Below the pieces are notes generated by a model. That model saw nothing but the letters and a program-made list of their open reading frames with translations, ran no database searches and was not told the origin of the DNA. DNA of 15,293 nt. It comes from CALMRE01 sp964412895 (GTDB lineage: Bacteria > UBP6 > UBA1177 > JAKLFG01). The stretch's first letter is position 1. Every line of letters starts with the position of its first letter. The position numbers and the translations under genes are program-made. The DNA is taken from contig CAYPQK010000076.1 in the NCBI GenBank assembly GCA_964412895.1, positions 1 through 15,293 on the forward strand, written 5' to 3'. This document shows, piece after piece, positions 6,956 to 13,775 of this stretch.

Positions 6956-7420
6956 ATGATAATAAAAAAGATCGTGACGATACTGCTGGTCCTGTTCGCG
7001 GCGGCGGGCATCGTGTATGCCGTTATCGGCGGCGGCGCCCCGGCGGCTGAGGTGAAGAAAGAGGCGGCAACCCCCGGCGGCTCCCTGACCGTCTACTATT
7101 TCCACACCTCGTTCCGGTGTCATTCGTGCCTTACCATCGAGCGGCTGACCAGAGAGGCGGTGAACGAACAGTTCGCGGCCGAACTGAAGAGCGGCGCCAT
7201 CCGGTGGCAGATGGTGAACTACGAGGAGCCGACCAATGAACACTTCATCGATGACTATAAACTCTACACCAAGCAGGTCATCCTCTCGGCGGTGAAGGGC
7301 GGCAAGGAGATGAAATGGAAGAACCTCGACGAGGTATGGGACCTCAAGCGCGACGAGATGCGCTTCAAGCTCTATATCGCCGAAGAGATAAAGAAATTCC
7401 GTGCGGAGAACGGGTTATGA
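6956..7420 (+). CDS. arsF: ArsF-family nitroaromatic-arsenical reductase subunit
   Basis: 154 residues. A basic N-terminus and one hydrophobic helix (about 4-25) form a membrane anchor or uncleaved signal without a lipobox; then comes a soluble domain starting SLTVYYFHTSFRCHSC, with a redox cysteine pair C55 and C58. The rest is charged and helical, with KWKNLDEVWDL in the middle. The YYFH...CxxC opening, size and position between a small thioredoxin and a CcdA-like permease match the ArsF family. Known from the Shewanella arsEFG work: ArsE and ArsF are both needed to reduce nitro-aromatic arsenicals. The anchor suggests the soluble domain faces the periplasm, which is inference. The AGAGGTGA site overlaps the arsE stop, and the arsF stop overlaps the arsG start (ATGA), so the three are translationally linked. 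Confidence 0.82.
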   Translation: MIIKKIVTILLVLFAAAGIVYAVIGGGAPAAEVKKEAATPGGSLTVYYFHTSFRCHSCLTIERLTREAVNEQFAAELKSGAIRWQMVNYEEPTNEHFIDDYKLYTKQVILSAVKGGKEMKWKNLDEVWDLKRDEMRFKLYIAEEIKKFRAENGL

Positions 7421-8104
7421 CCGTCGCGGCCATCATCGGGGCATTGTGGCTCGGCATACTCACCTCGATAAGCCCCTGTCCGCTGGCGACCAACNNNNNN
7501 NNNNATCGCGGCGGTATCCTACATCTCGCGGACCCTCGGCGATAAACGGTCGCTCTTTCTGTCGGCCCTGCTCTATACCCTCGGCCGGATGGTCGCCTAT
7601 GTGGCGATCGCCTTCATCGTGGTGCAGAGCATCCTTTCGATACCGAAGGTGTCGATCTGGCTCCAGATCTATATGCCGAAACTCTTGGGGCCGCTCCTTA
7701 TCATTGTCGGGCTATTCCTCGTAGAACTTATCTCGGTGAACCTTTCCGGGAGCAAGACCCAGCGCGACTTCTCCAAATTCGGCCATTTCGGCGCGGTGCT
7801 GATGGGGTTCTTCTTCGCCCTTGCCCTCTGTCCCGTCTCGGCGGCGCTCTTTTTCGGGTCGCTCATACCGCTCGCGATCCAGCAGTCATCGCCGGTCCTC
7901 CTGCCGCTCATCTACGGCATCGGGACGGCAGTCCCGGTCATCGCCTTCGCCGTCGCCATCTCTCTGGGCAGTACGACGCTCGCGACCGCGTTCAACGCCG
8001 TCACCCGTTGGGAGAAACCCATACGGATAGCCTTCGGCGTCATCATCATCGTGGTCGGCGTTTACCTGACCATCGTCCATGTCTTTGGCATACAGTTTAT
8101 CTAA
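7417..8104 (+). CDS. arsG: ArsG-family aromatic-arsenical efflux permease (interrupted by assembly gap)
   Basis: A CcdA/DsbD-type membrane protein read in two frames across ten N at 7495-7504. Codons 1-26 end in ISPCPLATN; after the gap the other frame opens with IAAVSYISRTLGDK and runs to the stop at 8104. The two halves fit the family if joined directly, because members read SPCPLATN followed by an IAAI-like segment. The break is therefore most likely an assembly placeholder and not a real frameshift. Six or so membrane helices are visible, with two pseudo-repeated CP motifs (CPLATN and ALCPVSAALFF) like the paired cysteines of CcdA. Known: ArsG exports the aromatic amino arsenicals made by ArsEF. 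The start overlaps the arsF stop as ATGA. Confidence 0.82.
7495..7504. other. Assembly gap (ten N)
   Basis: Ten unresolved bases inside arsG. A length of ten shifts the frame by one; any true length divisible by three, including zero, restores one continuous permease. The flanking protein halves look contiguous, so the number of N is probably arbitrary. Confidence 0.95.
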
Positions 8105-8119
8105 GGGGTCCAATATAAC

Positions 8120-9415
8120 ATGAATTGGAAAGAAGAACTCAAACCGCTCGGCATCATCGTTGCGGTGTTTTTCGCCGCCTTTTTCCTGCCGGTCGGCGTG
8201 CACCGTTTCGATAACGCCATTACCGAAGCGTTCGAACTGGTGAAATGGTATGCGCAGGAGCATGTCCTCCTGTGCCTCGTTCCGGCGTTCTTCATCGCCG
8301 GAGCCATCGGGGTCTTCGTGTCGCAGAATGCGGTGATGAAGTACCTCGGCGCGGGGGCCAACAAACTGGTCGCTTACCTTGTCGCATCGGTGTCGGGGAC
8401 GATACTCGCCGTCTGCTCCTGCACGATACTGCCGCTTTTCGCCGGTATCTACAAACGCGGCGCGGGACTCGGCCCCGCCATAGCGTTCCTTTACTCCGGC
8501 CCGGCAATAAGCGTCCTCTCCATCATCCTCACGGCCCGCATCCTCGGCTTCGAGATCGGCGTCGCTCGCGCGGTCGGGGCGATATCGTTCTCGCTCGTCA
8601 TCGGATTCCTGATGGAGCTTATATTCAAAAAGGAAGAGGCGGCGCGTACGGCGCAGATGCAACTGCCGCCCGAAGAGGCGGGGCGTCCGCTCTACCAGAC
8701 CATCATCTATTTCTTTTTCATGGTGGCGATACTGGTCTTCGCCAACTGGGGCAAACCCGATGTGCAGGAGGGGGCATGGTGGGCGATATTTCAGTTGAAA
8801 TGGATCATTACCGCCGTTTCGGCCGTTCTGTTCGGTGTCGTGCTGGTCGTATGGTATGCCCACCGGGCGTGGAAGATAGCGCTCATCGGCGCGGTGACGG
8901 CGCTCTTCGCGTTCCTTCTCCCCGAGGTGCCGATGGTGGCGTTCGCTGCCGGTTTCATCGGCATGACCTGGTCGGCCTCGACAGCGGATGAGGAGAACGG
9001 TTCGTGGGTTTCCGCCTCGTGGGGCTTCGCCAAACAGATATTGCCGCTCCTCCTGATGGGTGTCTTTGTCGCCGGCTTCCTCCTCGGGCGGCCGGGGAAT
9101 GAAGGGATAATCCCGAACGAATGGGTGTCGGGCTTGGTCGGCGGCAACTCGCTGTTCTCGAACTTCTTCGCCTCCATCGTCGGCGCCTTCATGTATTTCG
9201 CGACGCTGACCGAGGTTCCCATCGTACAGGGACTCATGGGAAGCGGCATGGGAAAAGGTCCGGCGCTCGCCCTGCTCCTTGCCGGTCCGGCGCTGTCGCT
9301 TCCCAGCATGATCGTTATCCATAGTGTTATCGGGACCAAGATGACCGCGATATTCGTGTCGCTCGTCATCGTGATGGCGACCATCACCGGCATGGCCTAC
9401 GGCGCACTTTTCTAG
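8120..9415 (+). CDS. arsP: ArsP-type permease (UPF0718/DUF318), organoarsenical exporter
   Basis: 431 residues with about ten membrane helices arranged as two related halves, the PF03773 permease pattern. The first half carries CSCTILPLFAGIYKRGAGLG (C99, C101) followed by FLYSGPAISVLSI; the second carries TEVPIVQGLMGSGMGKGPAL and LLAGPALSLPSM. The paired GPA...S segments and the cysteine-serine-cysteine helix are typical. Known: ArsP from Campylobacter exports trivalent methyl and aromatic arsenicals but not arsenite. Placement between arsG and arsC supports an arsenic role here, although some family members act on other substrates. It starts 15 bp after arsG behind AAGGGG, and its stop sits inside the arsC ribosome site. 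Confidence 0.87.
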   Translation: MNWKEELKPLGIIVAVFFAAFFLPVGVHRFDNAITEAFELVKWYAQEHVLLCLVPAFFIAGAIGVFVSQNAVMKYLGAGANKLVAYLVASVSGTILAVCSCTILPLFAGIYKRGAGLGPAIAFLYSGPAISVLSIILTARILGFEIGVARAVGAISFSLVIGFLMELIFKKEEAARTAQMQLPPEEAGRPLYQTIIYFFFMVAILVFANWGKPDVQEGAWWAIFQLKWIITAVSAVLFGVVLVVWYAHRAWKIALIGAVTALFAFLLPEVPMVAFAAGFIGMTWSASTADEENGSWVSASWGFAKQILPLLLMGVFVAGFLLGRPGNEGIIPNEWVSGLVGGNSLFSNFFASIVGAFMYFATLTEVPIVQGLMGSGMGKGPALALLLAGPALSLPSMIVIHSVIGTKMTAIFVSLVIVMATITGMAYGALF

Positions 9416-9420
9416 GAGGG
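9414..9420 (+). promoter_or_regulatory. arsC ribosome binding site that decides the start
   Basis: AGGAGGG begins inside the arsP stop codon. It is only two bases from the first ATG (9422) but five from the second (9425), so the second ATG is the better start. The overlap with the arsP stop suggests translational coupling. Confidence 0.6.
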
Positions 9421-9424
9421 TATG

Positions 9425-9856
9425 ATGATCCGCGTACTGTTCGTCTGTATCCACAACTCGACGCGCTCCCAGATGGCCGAGGCCTACCTCAACGCGCTGG
9501 GTGGCGGCCGTTTCGAAGCGAAAAGCGCCGGTATTGAGCCGGGGAAACTCAATCCGGTGGTCGTCGAGGCGATGCGCTTGGACGGCATCGATATCTCGGG
9601 AAATCGCGTAAAAGCGGTCGAGGAATTCATCGACCGTGGCGAGAAGTTCGACTATCTCATCACCGTTTGCGACGAAACGGCGGCCGAGCGGTGTCCCTTC
9701 GTTCCCGGCACCGGGAAGCGCGACCACTGGGGCTTTCCCGATCCGTCGTCCTTCAGCGGTTCGTTCGAGGAGAAACTTCCATACACTGTAGTGATACGCG
9801 ACGCGATAAAACAGAAAATAAAGGAATTCATAGGAGGAGGAGCGTTCCATGAGTGA
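9425..9856 (+). CDS. arsC: Arsenate reductase, thioredoxin-coupled LMW-phosphatase fold
   Basis: 143 residues from the ATG at 9425; an ATG one codon earlier is possible. The P-loop CIHNSTRSQ (C8 to R14) gives the CX5R anion site near the N-terminus. The two further redox cysteines are C82 and C90 in VCDETAAERC, and WGFPDP supplies the general acid aspartate. In B. subtilis ArsC the corresponding cysteines are 10, 82 and 89; here the last pair is one residue further apart, as in the VCDEANAERCP-type variants I recall from other bacteria. The cysteine often found in the P-loop (CRSQ) is threonine, a position that is not catalytic. Role: reduces As(V) to As(III) in the cytoplasm for export. The last 8 bp overlap the start of acr3, which exports the product. 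Confidence 0.93.
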   Translation: MIRVLFVCIHNSTRSQMAEAYLNALGGGRFEAKSAGIEPGKLNPVVVEAMRLDGIDISGNRVKAVEEFIDRGEKFDYLITVCDETAAERCPFVPGTGKRDHWGFPDPSSFSGSFEEKLPYTVVIRDAIKQKIKEFIGGGAFHE

Positions 9857-10925
9857 GCAGAAGATCGAGATGAGCAAAGGAGGGATCGGGTTCTTCGAGA
9901 AGTACCTGACCGTGTGGGTCATTCTGTGCATGGTCGTCGGCGTACTCATCGGTAAATTCGCCCCTGCGATCCCCGCATTCCTCGGACAGTTCGAGTATGC
10001 GCAGGTCTCCATTCCCATCGCGGTCCTCATCTGGCTTATGATCTATCCGATGATGATGAAGGTCGATTTCGCCTCCATCAAAAATGTCGGCAAGAACCCG
10101 AAAGGTCTGTTCGTCACTTGGGTTGCCAACTGGCTCATCAAGCCCTTCACCATGTATGCCATCGCGTGGTTCTTCTTTTTCGTGGTCTTCAAAGCACTTA
10201 TTTCCCCCGAACTGGCAAAGGATTATCTGGCCGGTGCGATACTGCTCGGCGCGGCCCCCTGTACCGCGATGGTCTTTGTCTGGAGCCATCTCACGAAGGG
10301 CAACCCGGCCTATACGGTGGTGCAGGTCGCGACCAACGATCTCATCATCCTCATCGCCTTCACGCCCATCGTGGCGTTCCTTCTGGGCATCAGCGGCGTG
10401 ACCATCCCGTGGGATACCTTATTGCTGTCGGTATTTCTGTTCGTCGTCGTTCCTTTGGCGGGTGGTATCGTGACGCGGCGGGGCGTGATAAAGGCGAAAG
10501 GAGAGGAATACTTCAACACGAAATTCATCACCAAGTTCAATAATGTCACCATCGGCGGCCTGCTTCTTACCCTCGTCATCATCTTCTCGTTCCAAGGCGA
10601 TGTCATCATCAATAACCCACTGCACATACTTCTGATCGCGGTGCCCTTGACCATACAGACCTTCCTTATTTTCTTCGTCAGTTATCTTCCGTGCCGGGCC
10701 TTGAAGCTCTGCCACAACATCGCCGCGCCGGCTGGTATGATCGGGGCATCCAACTTCTTCGAGCTGTCGGTCGCGGTCGCTATTTCGTTGTTCGGTCCCA
10801 CCTCTCCGGTGGCTCTGGCGACCATCGTCGGGGTGCTTGTCGAGGTGCCGGTCATGCTGATACTGGTGAAAATAGCGAACAACACGAAACACTGGTTCCC
10901 GGCAAAGGACAACTGCAAAGTGTAA
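9849..10925 (+). CDS. acr3: Acr3-family arsenite efflux permease
   Basis: 358 residues, ten membrane helices, standard length for Acr3 (BASS superfamily). Signatures are IAVLIWLMIYPMMMKVDF, GAAPCTAMVFVWSHL with the essential helix-4 cysteine at C138 (the same number as in the Alkaliphilus Acr3), FFELSVAVAISLFG, and the helix containing E332 in GVLVEVPVM. Both the cysteine and the glutamate are known to be needed for As(III) transport. The start at 9849 overlaps the arsC end by 8 bp and is served by AGGAGGAGCG. It completes an inorganic arm: ArsC reduces arsenate, Acr3 expels arsenite through the inner membrane using the proton gradient. Confidence 0.95.
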   Translation: MSEQKIEMSKGGIGFFEKYLTVWVILCMVVGVLIGKFAPAIPAFLGQFEYAQVSIPIAVLIWLMIYPMMMKVDFASIKNVGKNPKGLFVTWVANWLIKPFTMYAIAWFFFFVVFKALISPELAKDYLAGAILLGAAPCTAMVFVWSHLTKGNPAYTVVQVATNDLIILIAFTPIVAFLLGISGVTIPWDTLLLSVFLFVVVPLAGGIVTRRGVIKAKGEEYFNTKFITKFNNVTIGGLLLTLVIIFSFQGDVIINNPLHILLIAVPLTIQTFLIFFVSYLPCRALKLCHNIAAPAGMIGASNFFELSVAVAISLFGPTSPVALATIVGVLVEVPVMLILVKIANNTKHWFPAKDNCKV

Positions 10926-10934
10926 GGCGCTATT

Positions 10935-11366
10935 ATGAAAGACTATTTCTCCGGGCACGGGATCCTCATCGATGGGGTGATCTTCCTTTCACCGAAGGAT
11001 GCGCTGCCCTTCCTTGAGCGCGATGCGGTACTGGTCGATCTGCGTGATGAGTTCGAAACGAACGGCCGGACCTTTACGGTGCCGCATATTATCCATATCG
11101 CTCATCAACAGCCCGATGCCGAATTCCTGACCCTTCCCAAGGATCGTCCCCTTATTCTCGCCGATTGCGTGGGGCAGGAGAGCAAGTTACGCGCCCGGTT
11201 TTTGATCGCGAACGGTTACGAGGCGGTCGCGGTCCTCAACGGCGGCATGATAGACTGGGAACGGGACGGGATGCCTGCCGCCATCAATCGCGACGAAGAA
11301 CTGGTCGGCAGTTGTATCTGCCAGATGCGGCCGAGAAGAAAGTCCCTTAAAAATCAGTTGCAATAA
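10935..11366 (+). CDS. Rhodanese-like domain protein of the arsenic operon
   Basis: 143 residues. A single rhodanese fold is visible: FLERDAVLVDLRDEFE near residues 27-42, then LILADCVGQESKLRARFL with active-site C78, and the ending AVLNGGMIDWERDGMPA that typically closes the domain. The loop CVGQESK keeps the cysteine but departs from the common CRSGxRS type. A short basic tail carries CIC (C127, C129) before MRPRRKSLKNQ. Known: rhodanese domains carry persulfide sulfur or act as phosphatase-like or redox domains, and some are associated with arsenate and arsenite genes. It starts 9 bp after acr3 behind TAAGGCG and is probably the last gene of the operon. A role in thiol or arsenic chemistry is inferred from location only. 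Confidence 0.82.
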   Translation: MKDYFSGHGILIDGVIFLSPKDALPFLERDAVLVDLRDEFETNGRTFTVPHIIHIAHQQPDAEFLTLPKDRPLILADCVGQESKLRARFLIANGYEAVAVLNGGMIDWERDGMPAAINRDEELVGSCICQMRPRRKSLKNQLQ

Positions 11367-11386
11367 GATCGCCTACCGGATATACT
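11358..11386 (+). promoter_or_regulatory. Candidate promoter for the kinase-radical SAM pair
   Basis: TTGCAA (11358-11363), a 17-bp spacer, and TATACT (11381-11386; one mismatch). The predicted transcription start is near 11393, about 22 nt before the kinase ATG. The -35 box overlaps the end of the rhodanese gene. No terminator-like hairpin separates the genes, so read-through from the arsenic operon is also possible. Confidence 0.45.
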
Positions 11387-11414
11387 GTCTCGTACTTTAG
11401 AGCGGGAACAGCGC

Positions 11415-13775
11415 ATGATCTTAGGTCCCGGCCGCAGTTTTGTCCGCGCGACGATCATGACCGTCATGCTGACGATGATGCTCTTTACCGTGTTTCTTGG
11501 CATCTATATTGTCCTGCTCGACTATCATGAATTCCAGAACGATATCGTCCGTATCCGTCAGACCAGCCTCGATGCGCGCAAGGAACAGATCAAGAACGAG
11601 GTCCAGCGGATCATCCGCTTCATCGAATACGAACAGCGGTATCATCCCGACATGGGGACCAATGTCCGTGAGGAGATCGCCAACTGGACCAATCGCATCA
11701 GTTTCGGTAACGGCGGCTACATCTTCATTCTGCGCGAGGACGGCATGGTGCTCTCGGGGCCCGACCGCGGCACCGACCTGCTCCATTCCGGCTCTCCGGA
11801 AGGAGCAAGGATATTTAACGATCTGAAAAAAGCGGCCGAAAAAAGCGAGTTCATTGAATACAACATGCACCGCGGCGACTGGACCAAACAGTACCGCAAA
11901 CTGAGTTATGTCGAGATCGCCCCTTCGTGGCGCTGGATCGTCGGCGCAGGGGTCTTTCTCGACGATATAGAGAAAGAGGTCGATGCCAAGCGGCAGGAGC
12001 TCTGGGCCACGGTACGGATGCATCTGGCGGCGGTGTCTCTGGTATTGCTCATCATCGTGCTGTCGCTTCATGTCGCGTTCGTATTCCTCACCAAGTGGGC
12101 GAACCGCATCATTGTCGCTTTCCTCTCATTCTTCGACGAGGCGTCGACCCGGAGCGTCCGGATAGATCCGAACAGTTTTTACTTCAAGGAGATGGCGCGC
12201 CTTGCCGAGGCGGCGAATCGGATGGTCGAGGAGCGCGGCCGATTCGAACGGGTCATCAGCGAGGAGAAGGAGCGGCTCACCGTGACGCTGGCCAGCATCG
12301 GCGACGGCGTCATCACCACCGATACCGACGGGCGTATCGTACTTCTCAACGGGGCGGCCGAACAGATGACCGGCTGGCACTCCGCCGACGCGGCGGGACT
12401 GCCGCTCGACGCGGTGTTCCGCATCGTCATGGAGCGGACCCGCAAACCGGCGGTCGATCCGGTGAAAAAGGTGCTGGAAAGCGGCCGGGTCGAGGAGCTC
12501 GCCAATTCGACGATGCTTATCGCCCGCGACGGCCGTGAACTGATCATCGAGGACAGCGCCGCGCCGATACGCGACCGCGACGGCCGTATCATCGGCGTCG
12601 TACTCGTCTTCCGCGACAATACGCAGAAACGGCAGTACGAAGAGGAGACGCGGCGTGCCCAGCGCATCGAGTCGCTGGGACTTCTCGCTGGCGGCATCGC
12701 GCACGACTTCAACAACTATCTGACCGGTATCCTCGGCAGTATCAGCCTGTCGCGCTATCTGGTCGACCCGGGCCACAAGATGCACGAGGTGCTCGCGAAG
12801 GCGGAACAGGCGACGATCCGCGCCAAGCACCTGACCGGCCAGCTCCTCACCTTCGCCAAGGGAGGCCATCCGGTCCGCCGTCCGGTCGATATCCGGAAGG
12901 TACTCAACGAGTGCGTCTCTTTCTCGCTTGCCGGCACGGCGGTCAAGGCCGACATCTTCTTTGCGGACGATCTGCTGACGCTGACGGCCGACGAGGGACA
13001 ACTCGCGCAGCTCTTCAACAACCTTCTGCTCAATGCGGTGCAGGCGATGAAGGGGAGCGGCAGCGTGATGATCCGCGTCCGCAACGCGCAGGGCGGCGAA
13101 CTGGCGGGACGGCTCGGACCGGGCCAGTACATCGCCGTCACGGTGACCGATACCGGTTCGGGTATCACGGCGGAACATCTGCCGCATATCTTCGATCCCT
13201 ACTTCACCACCAAATCGGACGGCACCGGGCTCGGACTTGCCGTCGCCTATTCGATACTGTCGCGCCACGGCGGGGTGGTGACGGTCGATTCGACCGTCGG
13301 ACAGGGGACCACCTTCACCATTTATCTGCCGGTCGAGGCCGACGCGGCGCCGGTCGTCGATCGGGCCGAAGAGCCGCTGAAAAAGGGGACGGGGCGGGTG
13401 CTGGTGATGGACGACGACGAACTCATCCGTCAGACGCTCGGGTCGATGCTGCGCTATCTCGGTTACGATACGACGCTGGTCCCCGACGGCCGCGAGGCGG
13501 TTGAACGCTATCGCCGCGCGATGGCCGAAAAGCGCCCCTTCGATCTGGTCATCCTCGATCTCACGGTGCCGGGCGGGATGGGGGGCGAAGAGACCATCGC
13601 GGAGTTGAAGAAGATCGATCCGCAGGTGCGCGCCGTCGTTTCGACCGGCTACTCGAATTCGCCGGTGGCGGCGCAGTATGAACGGTACGGGTTCGTCGGT
13701 TTCATTCCGAAGCCCTACAATGTCGAGGATATCGGCCGCATCATGGCCGCCGTCGGGGTTGAACGCCCCGTATGA
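11415..13775 (+). CDS. Cache-PAS hybrid sensor histidine kinase with C-terminal receiver domain
   Basis: 786 residues. A first membrane helix (about 10-36), a periplasmic single-Cache sensor (about 40-185, closing with SWRWIVGAGVF) and a second helix (203-226) form the input. A linker, then a PAS domain (about 284-415), leads to the kinase core: GIAHDFNN with phospho-acceptor H430, N-box N540 in NNLLLNAVQAM, DTGSGI at D579, and the ATP-lid glycines after D602 (DGTGLGLAV). The receiver domain follows, with acidic residues D666-D668, phospho-acceptor D715 in LVILDLTVPGG, T744 and K766. All catalytic positions are intact. Known: such proteins pass phosphate from His to their own Asp and then onward, or use the receiver to limit output. 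No separate response regulator lies in the window. The radical SAM gene overlaps its stop (ATGA). The ligand is unknown; the GAGCGGGA ribosome site is weak. Confidence 0.93.
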   Translation: MILGPGRSFVRATIMTVMLTMMLFTVFLGIYIVLLDYHEFQNDIVRIRQTSLDARKEQIKNEVQRIIRFIEYEQRYHPDMGTNVREEIANWTNRISFGNGGYIFILREDGMVLSGPDRGTDLLHSGSPEGARIFNDLKKAAEKSEFIEYNMHRGDWTKQYRKLSYVEIAPSWRWIVGAGVFLDDIEKEVDAKRQELWATVRMHLAAVSLVLLIIVLSLHVAFVFLTKWANRIIVAFLSFFDEASTRSVRIDPNSFYFKEMARLAEAANRMVEERGRFERVISEEKERLTVTLASIGDGVITTDTDGRIVLLNGAAEQMTGWHSADAAGLPLDAVFRIVMERTRKPAVDPVKKVLESGRVEELANSTMLIARDGRELIIEDSAAPIRDRDGRIIGVVLVFRDNTQKRQYEEETRRAQRIESLGLLAGGIAHDFNNYLTGILGSISLSRYLVDPGHKMHEVLAKAEQATIRAKHLTGQLLTFAKGGHPVRRPVDIRKVLNECVSFSLAGTAVKADIFFADDLLTLTADEGQLAQLFNNLLLNAVQAMKGSGSVMIRVRNAQGGELAGRLGPGQYIAVTVTDTGSGITAEHLPHIFDPYFTTKSDGTGLGLAVAYSILSRHGGVVTVDSTVGQGTTFTIYLPVEADAAPVVDRAEEPLKKGTGRVLVMDDDELIRQTLGSMLRYLGYDTTLVPDGREAVERYRRAMAEKRPFDLVILDLTVPGGMGGEETIAELKKIDPQVRAVVSTGYSNSPVAAQYERYGFVGFIPKPYNVEDIGRIMAAVGVERPV

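Noticed and set aside
7495..7504. Programmed frameshift in arsG
   Set aside because: The shift coincides exactly with placeholder N bases, so no slippery sequence can be inferred.
7886..10030. Very long minus-strand open frame (714 codons)
   Set aside because: It is antisense to arsG, arsP, arsC and acr3, is rich in Arg, Asp, His and Glu without any recognisable domain, and arises from GC-rich codon bias on the coding strand.
12126..13268. Minus-strand open frame inside the histidine kinase
   Set aside because: It lies fully antisense to intact kinase motifs and has no domain of its own.
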